Shown here in pieces: positions 26,066-34,811 of a stretch of DNA of 64,000 nucleotides; the first letter of the stretch is position 1; each line of letters opens with the position of its first letter. The stretch comes from Planktothrix tepida PCC 9214 (GTDB lineage: Bacteria > Cyanobacteriota > Cyanobacteriia > Cyanobacteriales > Microcoleaceae), in the NCBI RefSeq assembly GCF_900009145.1, contig NZ_LN889813.1:762972-826971 (forward strand), in the 5' to 3' direction. The notes under the pieces are model-generated. The model was not told the DNA's origin and did not search any database. It was given only the letters and a program-made list of their open reading frames with translations. Position numbers and translations under genes: made by a program.

Positions 26066-28435
26066 ATGCGAATTCATGTTGAAGGCTGGCGTTTTATGCC
26101 CCATTCTTATAGCATTACCAATCAATTTCAACTCTTGGAAATGCTACAGCGATCGCCCTTACAATTAACCCATGAAGAGATTCCTAGTTTAAAACCCCAA
26201 TGGCAACCTTTTACCGGATTATTCAATCCAGAATTAGAAACTTGTTTACAACAAATTCCTCCCGCTATTAACCCCGTTGCTGATGTCACCCTCAGAATTC
26301 ATCAACCGTTTAATTTTCAATCTTCTCTCAGTCGAAAAACCCTGATTTATGCCACTGCACCTTGGGGAATTTTAATTGATTCATCCTCCCCCCTGAAACC
26401 TTTATTTCACTTAAAAAATCAGATTTTTAATCCTGATATTACTATTATTACACCTTCTCAATGGTCACGGGAAGGATTCATCAGAAGTGGTTTAAATCCT
26501 CAACAGGTAAAGGTTGTTCCTTGGGGGGTTGACCCAACGATCTATTATCCCCTGAATCAAACGGAACGAACCGCTTTAAGACAACAATGGGGATGGGATG
26601 ATTATTTCATTTTTCTTCATGTCGGTAGTTTACAAGATCAAGATGGAATTAAACCAATTTTAAAGGCATTTTCTCAAATTGTAGAGGATTATCCACAAGC
26701 AAGATTAGTCTTAAAAGGATCAACTTTATTTCACGACTCTGACCACTGGTTAGAGAGTGCCTTTAAAAATGTATTAACTGAGGAACAAGTTACTAAAATT
26801 CAGCCTAAAATTGCCTATTTGAATCAACCTTTATCTTGTACCGCCCTAGCCCAATTATATCAAGTTTCTGATGCCTATTTAGCTACAGATGTTGCAACCG
26901 CTTTTAATTTATCGGTATTGGAAGCTGCTGCATCGGGATTACCAATTATTTGTAGTGCTGGAGGCGCGACAGAAGACATTACTGATGAGCAGTTTACCTG
27001 GAAAATTAAAAGCTCCTTTAAGAATCAAATTATTCACAACCAAAGTCGGTTTTTCCTACATCCCAGTTGGGAACATTTGGCAGAATTAATGCAAGAAATT
27101 ATAGACCATTCGGAATGGCGAGAACAAGCTAAAAAAATCGCTCCTCAATGGATAGCAGAACGTTATACCTGGAAACATACCATTGATCAACTGTTGGAAA
27201 TTGCTCAACAAGAAACTCCCATCGCCTGGGGGGCTCCCCATCGTAACCTTCCCGTTTCTTTATCGTCTCCTCACAGTATTATTGTGGAAGGATGGCGAGA
27301 TCTTCCCCATTCCTATTCCTTTATTAACAGTTACCAACTGTTAGAAATGGTCAAATATCCAGCTTTAAAAGTTTTTCATAAAGATATCCCCTATGTCACC
27401 TCTGAATGGAAGCCGAGTAAACAGTTATTAAGTCGGGAAGCTGAGGATATTTTAGATCGGATTCCTGCTCCTGAAACTGACCAAAAGGCAGATGTTACTC
27501 TCCGGGTTTATTGTCCGTTTAATTTAACAGCTTCTCCGAGTAAAAGAACTGCTATTTTTGGTTGTACAGAATGGGGAATTGTACCCCGTTCTATTTTAAA
27601 CGGGATGAAAATTGACTGTTTTAGAGAAGCACATCGCCATTGGGATACCTTAATTATTACGTCTTCCCATTGGTCACGAGAAGGATTTATTCGCAGTGGT
27701 GCGGTTCCTGAACGAGTGGTGGTAATTCCGTTAGGAGTGGATACCCAGATTTATCATCCTTTACCCGAAGAGAAACGACAGGAACTTCGCCAACAATTGG
27801 GATGGAATGATAGTTTTATCTTCTTAAATATTGGAGTAATGTGGAATGAACGTCAAGGGATTGATCGGATTTTAAAAGCCTTTGCTCGAATTACTGAAAA
27901 ATACCCAGAAGCTCGATTATTATTAAAAGGCAGAGATGCAATTTTTCCCTCAAAAGATTATCTCAAACAAGCAACAAAAGACAGCTTAAATGATGAAGAA
28001 ATACAACGAGTTTCTACTCGAATGCGCTATATTGGTAACAATTTATCCTCCCTAGAAATGGCGCAATTATATCAAGCTGCTGATGCTTATGTGTCTCCCT
28101 ATTCCGCCGAAGGGTTTAATCTTCCTGTCTTAGAAGCGATCGCCTGTGGCGTTCCGGTCATCTGTACCGATGGGGGGCCAACGGATGATTTTACTAATGA
28201 AACATTAGTGTATAAAATCAAAAGTACCTTTGATAAAATTACCTTACCAAGCGGTGAAACTCGATTCTTTTTAGAACCAGATCAAGAACATTTATTTGCC
28301 TTAATGGAAAAGGTGATTGAAAACGTAAATCTTTATCAAACCTTACAAAAAATGGGGCCGAATTTTGTCGAACAAAACTTTACCTGGAAAATTATTGTTG
28401 AGCAGTTATTAAAGGTTTTATTTCACAACCTTTAA
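26066..28435 (+). CDS. Tandem double GT4-type glycosyltransferase
   Basis: This protein of 789 aa is made of two homologous copies of about 390 aa, residues 2-390 and about 403-789. Each copy begins VEGWR..PHSYS and contains SHWSREGFIRSG, a PLGVD or PWGVD turn, LKAF, ARL.LKG and a C-terminal UDP/GDP-sugar binding region. The second copy has the GT4 EX7E pair (EGFNLPVLE); in the first it reads TAFNLSVLE, losing the first Glu. The C-terminal half is therefore likely the active enzyme. The acceptor is probably an exopolysaccharide or glycan (inference). I use the ATG at 26066, because the second copy aligns from there, rather than the TTG at 26042. Confidence 0.85.
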   Translation: MRIHVEGWRFMPHSYSITNQFQLLEMLQRSPLQLTHEEIPSLKPQWQPFTGLFNPELETCLQQIPPAINPVADVTLRIHQPFNFQSSLSRKTLIYATAPWGILIDSSSPLKPLFHLKNQIFNPDITIITPSQWSREGFIRSGLNPQQVKVVPWGVDPTIYYPLNQTERTALRQQWGWDDYFIFLHVGSLQDQDGIKPILKAFSQIVEDYPQARLVLKGSTLFHDSDHWLESAFKNVLTEEQVTKIQPKIAYLNQPLSCTALAQLYQVSDAYLATDVATAFNLSVLEAAASGLPIICSAGGATEDITDEQFTWKIKSSFKNQIIHNQSRFFLHPSWEHLAELMQEIIDHSEWREQAKKIAPQWIAERYTWKHTIDQLLEIAQQETPIAWGAPHRNLPVSLSSPHSIIVEGWRDLPHSYSFINSYQLLEMVKYPALKVFHKDIPYVTSEWKPSKQLLSREAEDILDRIPAPETDQKADVTLRVYCPFNLTASPSKRTAIFGCTEWGIVPRSILNGMKIDCFREAHRHWDTLIITSSHWSREGFIRSGAVPERVVVIPLGVDTQIYHPLPEEKRQELRQQLGWNDSFIFLNIGVMWNERQGIDRILKAFARITEKYPEARLLLKGRDAIFPSKDYLKQATKDSLNDEEIQRVSTRMRYIGNNLSSLEMAQLYQAADAYVSPYSAEGFNLPVLEAIACGVPVICTDGGPTDDFTNETLVYKIKSTFDKITLPSGETRFFLEPDQEHLFALMEKVIENVNLYQTLQKMGPNFVEQNFTWKIIVEQLLKVLFHNL

Positions 28436-28609
28436 TTTTAAAATTAATCCCCAAACAGATGATTTTTAACCGAGAAATTTATTCTCAGTTTTAAGATTGA
28501 GATGTTCTGACTGTTTTTGTTGAAACGGACTTTATCTAGTCATTCTGGGAAGAATACGATACACTAACAATTACCAGTTTAAATTCTTGACGTTTTTGGT
28601 AGTACCTCT

Positions 28610-29761
28610 ATGCAATCGGCCGTAACACCTAACACAGAATTAACAATGGATAATCCAAAGCGAGGGATGCCTGTCACCATTATTACAGGGTTCTTAGGCA
28701 GTGGGAAAACCACCCTCCTGAATCATATTTTATCGAATCAACAGGGAATCAAAACCGCCGTCCTGGTGAATGAGTTTGGTGAAATTGGGATTGATAATGA
28801 ATTGATTATCAATACCGATGAAGATAATACAATGGTTGAGTTAAGTAATGGTTGCGTTTGTTGTACCATTAACGAAGATTTAGTGAATGCGGTTTATAAG
28901 GTTTTAGAACGGTCTGAAAAAGTGGATTATATGGTGGTAGAAACCACTGGACTTGCTGATCCGCTTCCCGTTGCTCTAACATTTTTAAGCACCGAATTAC
29001 GGGATATGACCCGTTTAGATTCCATTGTAACATTGGTAGATTGTGCTAATTTTAGTTTAGATTTATTTAATAGCCAAGCGGCTAATAGCCAGATTGTCTA
29101 TGGGGATATTATTGTTTTGAATAAAACCGATCTGGTGGATGAAGCCGATGTCGATTTATTAGAAATTAGAATTCGGGATATGAAAAAAGATGCCCGAATT
29201 TTACGCACTCATAATTCTCAAGTTCCTCTTCCTTTAATTCTGAGTGTGGGATTATTTGAATCCGATAAATATTTTAATCCTGAATCTGATGATCATGACC
29301 ATGACCATGACCATCACGATGACCCTGCTGATCATGTTTGTGATGAACATTGCGATCATGATCACGACCATGAACATCACCATCATCACCATCATGATCA
29401 CGACCATAAACACCATCACCATCATCATTCTAACCACTTAGAAAATGATGGGTTTACCTCCCTTTCTTTCCAAAGCGATCAACCCCTATCTTTAAGAAAA
29501 TTTCAATACTTTTTAGATAACCAACTTCCTGGGAGTGTATTCCGCGCTAAAGGAATTTTATGGTTTGATGAAAGTCCCAAACGTCATATTTTTCACCTGA
29601 GTGGAAAACGCTTTTCCATTGATGATGATGAGTGGAAAGGGGAACCTAAAACCCAATTAGTTTTAATTGGTCAAGGATTAGATCATGAAACCCTCCAAAC
29701 TCAACTCAATAATTGTTTATGTCTCCCCTCTACAAACCGGGGTAAAGGGTTTGGGAAATAG
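28610..29761 (+). CDS. COG0523 (CobW/ZigA-like) GTP-binding metal chaperone
   Basis: This protein of 383 aa is a G3E GTPase with P-loop GFLGSGKT (27-34), the metal-binding CxCC at C82-C85 (GCVCC), NKTD (171-174), and a CobW C-terminal domain (about 285-375). Between them lies a very His/Asp-rich loop (about 227-276), with over 25 His residues and two Cys in DHVCDEHC. Such proteins deliver zinc or related metals to client enzymes using GTP. The loop would bind several metal ions. I looked for a Zur box upstream and found none. It is a single-gene unit flanked by C-rich hairpins downstream. Confidence 0.9.
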   Translation: MQSAVTPNTELTMDNPKRGMPVTIITGFLGSGKTTLLNHILSNQQGIKTAVLVNEFGEIGIDNELIINTDEDNTMVELSNGCVCCTINEDLVNAVYKVLERSEKVDYMVVETTGLADPLPVALTFLSTELRDMTRLDSIVTLVDCANFSLDLFNSQAANSQIVYGDIIVLNKTDLVDEADVDLLEIRIRDMKKDARILRTHNSQVPLPLILSVGLFESDKYFNPESDDHDHDHDHHDDPADHVCDEHCDHDHDHEHHHHHHHDHDHKHHHHHHSNHLENDGFTSLSFQSDQPLSLRKFQYFLDNQLPGSVFRAKGILWFDESPKRHIFHLSGKRFSIDDDEWKGEPKTQLVLIGQGLDHETLQTQLNNCLCLPSTNRGKGFGK

Positions 29762-29851
29762 ATTGACTGTTGACGGGTAGGGGTGGGATTATCTATTGTG
29801 TCAACTTCAGCCGAAGACCTCTGATTATAGCCAAGATTAGATCCCCCTAAA

Positions 29852-29949
29852 TCCCCCTTAAAAAAGGGGGACTTTGAAGCCTAATCCTTCTCTTAATAAG
29901 GGGGACTGTGGACTCTAATTCCCCCCTTTTAAAGCCAGGTTAGGGGGGG
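29852..29949. repeat. Cluster of C-run/G-run hairpins
   Basis: TCCCCCTTAAAAAAGGGGGA at 29852-29871 is a strong hairpin. A second pairing joins CCCCCC at 29921-29926 with GGGGGG near 29943-29948. These common cyanobacterial intergenic repeats follow the COG0523 gene and could terminate it. Confidence 0.6.
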
Positions 29950-30011
29950 CTAGAACTAGAGAAAAATCAACGAATTAAGTTGACATCGATTAAGTTAACT
30001 CCGCTCCTCTA

Positions 30012-30061
30012 AACTGATAACTGATGATGCGGATACTTGATAACTGATAACTGTTATGCGG
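30012..30061 (+). repeat. Imperfect direct repeat ending on the dtd start codon
   Basis: AACTGATAACTGATGATGCGG at 30012 recurs 30 bp later as AACTGATAACTGTTATGCGG at 30042-30061. The second copy contains the ATG of dtd (30056). Both copies contain an ATGCGG, so the first may be a decoy start. Confidence 0.5.
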
Positions 30062-30514
30062 GTAATTATTCAGCGAGTTAATCATTCTCAAGTTACTGTT
30101 GATGGGGAAATTATAGGTAAAATTGGAAGAGGACTCAACCTATTAGTGGGAATTGCAGAGACAGATACCGAAATTGAACTAAACTGGATGGCGCGAAAAT
30201 GTTTAGAATTAAGATTATTTCCTGACCCGGAAACCAATACGGGAAAATGGGAAAAATCTGTTCAAGAAATCGGAGGTGAATTATTAGTTGTAAGTCAATT
30301 TACCCTTTATGGAGATTGTCGAAAAGGTCGGCGTCCATATTTTGACCGTTCCGCACCGCCAGAAAAAGCTGAAAAACTTTATGAACTGTTTGTAGAAAAA
30401 TTGCGTTTGAGTGGGTTAAACGTCAAAACTGGCAAATTTGGAGCTTTAATGCAAGTGTTCATTGAAAATGATGGCCCTGTTACGTTAACCTTAGAAAAAG
30501 AAGCAAACCCTTAA
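30056..30514 (+). CDS. dtd: D-aminoacyl-tRNA deacylase
   Basis: This protein of 152 aa is a complete DTD. It removes D-amino acids (and glycine from tRNA-Ala) from mischarged tRNAs. Signature parts are [12 protein letters not shown] at the start, the [15 protein letters not shown] active-site strand (about 81-95), and the cross-dimer motif ENDGPVTL (about 139-146; the usual form is N.GPVT). There is no recognisable Shine-Dalgarno. It is followed after 28 bp by the Hsp70-like gene. Confidence 0.95.
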   Translation: MRVIIQRVNHSQVTVDGEIIGKIGRGLNLLVGIAETDTEIELNWMARKCLELRLFPDPETNTGKWEKSVQEIGGELLVVSQFTLYGDCRKGRRPYFDRSAPPEKAEKLYELFVEKLRLSGLNVKTGKFGALMQVFIENDGPVTLTLEKEANP

Positions 30515-30542
30515 TTCTTTCACTAATAAAGTATTTAGAAAA

Positions 30543-32132
30543 ATGACCATTGCTATTGATTTTGGAACCAGTAATACTGTTATTTCCCGTTGGAATCCCG
30601 CCACACAACAAGCGGAAACTTTAAAATTACCGAATTTATCCTTAATTTCTAGTCAAAATCCCCCCCTAATTCCCAGTTTAGTTTATTTAAAAGATGCCCG
30701 TCAAGGAGACTGTTTATTCGGTCAACAAGTACGGGATGGGGGATATGATATTAGCAATGATTCTCGCTTTTTTAGGAATTTTAAACGGGGAATTGGTAGC
30801 AATATTCAAGGATTTTTACCTGAAATTGATGGTCAAACGATTAGTTTTGAACAAGTGGGAGAATTATTTTTAACGGGAATTGTTAATAGGATTCGTCAAC
30901 TACCGATGGCGACTGATTCTTTAGTCTTTACCGTTCCCGTTGATAGTTTTGAATCCTATCGCCATTGGTTAGGAAAAGTCTCTCAATCTCTCGATGTGGA
31001 ACAGGTACAACTCTTAGATGAGCCGACAGCGGCAGCATTAGGATATGGATTGGCAGATCAGGAGCTTTTATTGGTGATTGATTTAGGTGGAGGAACCTTA
31101 GATCTTTCCTTAGTTCGGTTAGATGGAAATAGCAATCAAAAACCCTTGGGATTTATTTTAAAATGGGGTCAAAAATCCTTTGCAGAATCATCAGGACAAC
31201 GGGTAAAAACAGCCAGAGTTTTAGCCAAAGCTGGAAAAAACTTAGGGGGTTCAGATATTGATAATTGGCTAGTAGATTATTTTACCCAAACCCAAGGTTT
31301 ACCCAAAACTGCGTTAACTACTCGTTTAGCAGAACGCTTAAAAATACAATTGTCTTTACAAACCCAAGCAACAGAAGTGTATTTTGATGATGAAACCTTA
31401 GATAGCTATGAATTAACCTTAACGAGAAATCAGTTTGAAACAATTCTGAGCAAAGCTCAATTTTTTGAAACTTTAGATGATGCGATTGGAAAAGTCTTTC
31501 AACAAGCTCGTCGCCAAGGAATCGAAGTTGCGGATATTAATGGGGTTTTGCTCGTGGGAGGAAGTGCTCAAATTCCGGCGGTACAAACTTGGATTCAACA
31601 ATATTTTGAATTCAGTAAAATTCGCTGTGAAAAACCCTTTGAGGCTATTTCTCACGGTGCTTTACAACTAAGTCAAGGCACCAAAATCGAAGATTTTTTA
31701 TATCATAGTTATGGGGTGCGCTATTGGAACCGTCGAGATAATTGCCACAATTGGCATCCGATTATCAAATCAGGTCAACCTTACCCGATGACAACTCCTG
31801 TAGAATTAGTCTTGGGTGCCTCTTTAGAAAATCAACCAAGTATCGAATTAATTTTAGGGGAATTGGGAGATGAAACTGGGGGAACCGAGGTTTATTTTGA
31901 TGGCGATCGCTTAATTACCCGTCGCTTAGATCAGCGTCAAATTGTACAATCATTAAATGATAACCCAGGAGGTCGAACAATTGCTCAATTAACTCCCCCA
32001 GGGAACCCCGGAAGCGATCGCATTAAAGTTTTATTTCAAGTGGATGACAAACGTTTTTTACGCATAACCGTCGAAGATTTATTAACAAATAAAATACTAT
32101 TAGAGAATCAAGTTGTTGTACAGTTAAGTTAA
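30543..32132 (+). CDS. Hsp70-family ATPase (DnaK-like, divergent)
   Basis: This protein of 529 aa has the actin-like ATPase core: phosphate 1 loop IAIDFGTSNTVIS (residues 3-15), the linker-proximal DEPTAAALGYG, phosphate 2 LLVIDLGGGTLDLSL, and adenosine loop LLVGGSAQIPAVQTWI. The C-terminal part (about 380-529) is shorter than the substrate-binding and lid domains of DnaK and lacks an EEVD-like tail. It is one of the extra Hsp70-like proteins common in cyanobacteria. It is followed 52 bp later by an MCE/MlaD gene, so it may help assemble or energise that lipid-transport component (inference). Confidence 0.85.
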   Translation: MTIAIDFGTSNTVISRWNPATQQAETLKLPNLSLISSQNPPLIPSLVYLKDARQGDCLFGQQVRDGGYDISNDSRFFRNFKRGIGSNIQGFLPEIDGQTISFEQVGELFLTGIVNRIRQLPMATDSLVFTVPVDSFESYRHWLGKVSQSLDVEQVQLLDEPTAAALGYGLADQELLLVIDLGGGTLDLSLVRLDGNSNQKPLGFILKWGQKSFAESSGQRVKTARVLAKAGKNLGGSDIDNWLVDYFTQTQGLPKTALTTRLAERLKIQLSLQTQATEVYFDDETLDSYELTLTRNQFETILSKAQFFETLDDAIGKVFQQARRQGIEVADINGVLLVGGSAQIPAVQTWIQQYFEFSKIRCEKPFEAISHGALQLSQGTKIEDFLYHSYGVRYWNRRDNCHNWHPIIKSGQPYPMTTPVELVLGASLENQPSIELILGELGDETGGTEVYFDGDRLITRRLDQRQIVQSLNDNPGGRTIAQLTPPGNPGSDRIKVLFQVDDKRFLRITVEDLLTNKILLENQVVVQLS

Positions 32133-32184
32133 ATGTGCCATCAATCAGGTTTTCAGTTCATCCTGATTTTAAGAGGGGGAAAAT

Positions 32185-33639
32185 ATGCGATCGCGCGCCG
32201 TTCGAGAAGGTTCCGTTGGTTTGTTAATTCTGTTAGGATTAGGTTTGCTGGGAGCCGTAATTTTATGGCTCAAAAATATTAGTTTAGGAACTCGCAGCTA
32301 TACTTTAATTGCAGAATTTCCTGATGCGTCTGCATTACAAATCGGAACTCCCGTGCGATATCGAGGAGTTAAAATTGGTCGAGTCACCCGACTGGAAGCT
32401 AACTTAAATTCTGTCGATGCCATCTTAGAAATTACACCCAGTAGTTTTATTATTCCTCGTAATATCATCATTCAATCTAACCAAATTGGTTTATTAAATG
32501 AAGGATATGTAGATATTATTCCCAAAGGAAATACCTCTCAAAAAATCGCCGATGCAGATCCCTTAAGTCCTGATTGTCCTGACACAATTCTTTGTAATAA
32601 TACTCGGATTCCTGCGGAAACAGGCATTGATATTATGAAACTGATTTCCAGTTTATATCAGTTTGCAGAAATCTATGGAAATCCTGAGTTATATGTTAAT
32701 TTGAATACGACCGCAAAAACCACCACAACGGCGGCGCAGGAAGCCACAAAATTGACAGGAAAACTATCGGATTTTTTGGTAGTAGCACAATCTGAAATGA
32801 AAGACTTAAATGAGTCCCTTGATACAGGAATTGGCGGTTTAAATCAATCGGTTAATCAAGGTGTTACCTCTTTTACCTCAGAAATTAGTAATCTTTCGAC
32901 CAGTGTTCAACAAGATACCAGAGAAGTGTCTAAAGCTGCTGTTGAGTCTGCAAACTCAGTGGGTCGTGCGGCGGATCAAATTACGTCTTTGAGTAATCAA
33001 TTTAATGGGTTATTAGCCAATAATCGTGTTACGTTAATTTCTACCTTAGAAAATATTAATCAAACCACAAAAGAATTAAGTGTTTTAGTAACAACCCTCA
33101 CACCGATTATGAGTCAGTTAGAACAAGCCAAAATTGTTGAAAATTTAGAAGCCACCTCAGCCAATGCCGAAGCCGCTTCAGCTAACTTAAGAATTCTCTC
33201 AAAAGCCGTCAGTGATCCCGAAAACTTAATGCTAATTCAAGAAACTTTAAATTCTACCCGCAATACATTACAAACCCTGCAAAAAATTAGTGAAGATGTG
33301 AATCAATTAACCGGGGATGAACAGTTGCAAAATAACCTCAAAAATTTAATTAATGGTTTGAGTCGATTGTTTGGTTCAACTCAACGGTTAGAACGTCAGA
33401 AATCCATGTCTGAACAATTAGAACCCTTAGCAGAAGCAGTGGAAAAAACTCAAGTTACACTCTCCACACTCAATCAAACTTCAACTTTTGACACTGAAAC
33501 ACCACAACCCAATAAAACTATAGAGAAATTGATGGATTCTGCTACAAATTATTCTGTTGATCAAAATCAAAAATTTATTTCTCAACCTTCCTATCCCCTA
33601 GAAACAAGTTCTTCCCCCATTTTCAATCCTACTCATTAG
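32185..33639 (+). CDS. MlaD/MCE-domain membrane-anchored lipid-transport protein
   Basis: This protein of 484 aa has a good GGGGGA Shine-Dalgarno before the ATG. One N-terminal membrane helix at about 12-30 (VGLLILLGLGLLGAVILWL) is followed by a single MCE domain at about 37-115 (LIAEFPDASALQIGTPVRYRGVKIGRV). A long helical, Ser/Thr/Asn/Gln-rich region (about 160-420) follows, with a disordered tail. It is the substrate-binding part of an MCE-type ABC lipid importer at the envelope; the ATPase and permease partners are not in this window. The homologue in chloroplasts is TGD2. Confidence 0.88.
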   Translation: MRSRAVREGSVGLLILLGLGLLGAVILWLKNISLGTRSYTLIAEFPDASALQIGTPVRYRGVKIGRVTRLEANLNSVDAILEITPSSFIIPRNIIIQSNQIGLLNEGYVDIIPKGNTSQKIADADPLSPDCPDTILCNNTRIPAETGIDIMKLISSLYQFAEIYGNPELYVNLNTTAKTTTTAAQEATKLTGKLSDFLVVAQSEMKDLNESLDTGIGGLNQSVNQGVTSFTSEISNLSTSVQQDTREVSKAAVESANSVGRAADQITSLSNQFNGLLANNRVTLISTLENINQTTKELSVLVTTLTPIMSQLEQAKIVENLEATSANAEAASANLRILSKAVSDPENLMLIQETLNSTRNTLQTLQKISEDVNQLTGDEQLQNNLKNLINGLSRLFGSTQRLERQKSMSEQLEPLAEAVEKTQVTLSTLNQTSTFDTETPQPNKTIEKLMDSATNYSVDQNQKFISQPSYPLETSSSPIFNPTH

Positions 33640-33651
33640 TCAAAAAGAGCA

Positions 33652-34191
33652 TTAACTAAACCCGGTTTCGGTTCCTTTCCCCCCATGAACTAAGGCTAAT
33701 TTTTCATACCGTTTAGCGTGTTCAATTAAATCTGCTGCTTCCTCTGGAGAAATTTCCCGTATTCGTTTTGCGGGAACACCAACAACTAAAGAAAACGGAG
33801 GAACATCTTTGGTAACAATTGAGCCCGCCCCAATAATACTTCCCGTTCCCACTCGCACCCCGTCCAATATAACCGCCCCAATGCCGATTAAACTTCCTCG
33901 TTCAATATGAGCCGCATGAATCACCGCCCGATGGCCAACGGTAACACAATCTTCTAAATGTGTCACTTTTCCCGGATCACCATGTAAAATAGCACCATCC
34001 TGAATATTGGTTTTTTCTCCAATCACAATCCGTTCCACATCCCCCCGAACAACAGCACCATACCAAATACTCGCCCCAGCCCCAACTTCCACAAAACCCA
34101 CTACCACCGCATTTGCAGCGACAAAGGCAGCTTGGGAGAGATCTACAGTAGGCCAATAGGTTGGGGGAGTCAACAAAGGTTGATCAGACAT
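33652..34191 (-). CDS. Gamma-carbonic anhydrase-like hexapeptide-repeat protein
   Basis: This protein of 179 aa folds as a left-handed beta helix built of hexapeptide units (V.IG..T.IQDGAILHG, VTVGHRAVIHAAHIE, LIGIGAVILDGV, IIGAGSIVTKDVP). His residues in DGAILHG, VTVGHRAVIHAAH provide the three-His zinc site of gamma-class enzymes. It may be an active carbonic anhydrase or a PaaY/YrdA-like thioesterase relative. It is not CcmM, as it lacks the RbcS-like repeats. Its last codons (ETGFS) are read from a copy of the CCGGGTTT repeat. It is convergent with the MCE gene, with a 12-bp gap. Confidence 0.88.
   Translation of the reverse strand: MSDQPLLTPPTYWPTVDLSQAAFVAANAVVVGFVEVGAGASIWYGAVVRGDVERIVIGEKTNIQDGAILHGDPGKVTHLEDCVTVGHRAVIHAAHIERGSLIGIGAVILDGVRVGTGSIIGAGSIVTKDVPPFSLVVGVPAKRIREISPEEAADLIEHAKRYEKLALVHGGKGTETGFS
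33658..33668. repeat. CCGGGTTT-type palindrome inside the gamma-CA 3' end
   Basis: AAACCCGGTTT, the core of the interspersed palindrome, lies at 33658-33668. On the minus strand it encodes the final T-G-F of the gamma-carbonic anhydrase-like protein just before its stop. Confidence 0.6.
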
Positions 34192-34291
34192 GGGTGTAAC
34201 ATTCCGTGAAAAACGAACAAACTAGAATAGAGAAGAAAGGGTAAAATTCCCATAGCTATAATAAACGACAGCCCTGGTGTAAAACCATTTA

Positions 34292-34801
34292 ATGATGAAT
34301 TCTGCCTTGCAGTACCCAATTTTTGGCCCAGAGATTAGTTGTCCCCATTGCCGTCAGCAAATTCCGGCTCTTACGCTGACGGATACCTATTTGTGTCCTC
34401 GTCATGGTGCTTTTGAAGCTGACCCGAATACAGGTGAGTTGGTTCATTTGCAATCAGGTCGTCATTGGCGAGAATGGCAGGGAGAATGGTATCGACAACA
34501 TACCCATCCCGATGGAATTCGATTTGAAATTCATGAAGCGTTAGACCGACTCTACACCCAAGGTTATCGGGCTACCCGTGTGATTATCGCTAAACGCTAT
34601 CAAGAATTAATCAGTGCCTATTTAGAACGCAGTGCCCCTTGGCGGAATGGGACAGATACCACACAACCGAGACTATACGGTTTACCTGTGGAATTTAGCC
34701 CCGATGCGAAGGATGAACCGTGCTGGGATGTGATTAATTTTGATTTAGATAAAGAACAGGGAGTACCCGTCCGTTATCCCTATTTTCGATTATTTGAATA
34801 G
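34292..34801 (+). CDS. TIGR02652-family cyanobacterial protein with CxxC-x14-CxxH
   Basis: This protein of 169 aa has C17-P-H-C20, fourteen residues, then C35-P-R-H38, exactly the CxxC-x14-CxxH motif that defines the cyanobacteria-only family TIGR02652. This is a probable zinc-ribbon at the N terminus. The rest is an uncharacterised domain with conserved RHWREWQGEWYRQHTHPDG and WDVINFDLDKEQGVPVRYPYFRLFE. No catalytic role is known. A second ATG follows immediately at 34295. The VOC gene begins 11 bp after its stop with its own strong Shine-Dalgarno, suggesting co-transcription. Confidence 0.88.
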   Translation: MMNSALQYPIFGPEISCPHCRQQIPALTLTDTYLCPRHGAFEADPNTGELVHLQSGRHWREWQGEWYRQHTHPDGIRFEIHEALDRLYTQGYRATRVIIAKRYQELISAYLERSAPWRNGTDTTQPRLYGLPVEFSPDAKDEPCWDVINFDLDKEQGVPVRYPYFRLFE

Positions 34802-34811
34802 GGGGAAATTC

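Noticed and set aside
28436-28609. Zur box upstream of the COG0523 GTPase
   Set aside because: No TGATAAT...ATTATCA-like palindrome is visible in the 174-bp upstream region.
29252-29437. Open frames opposite and beside the His-rich loop
   Set aside because: They are Met/Val/Ile-rich translations of the CATGAC-type repeats encoding His/Asp, and so are frame shadows of the GTPase gene.
34794-34811. TTG start for the VOC gene
   Set aside because: It lies inside the upstream gene and before the strong GGGGGAAA ribosome site; the ATG at 34812 is better placed.
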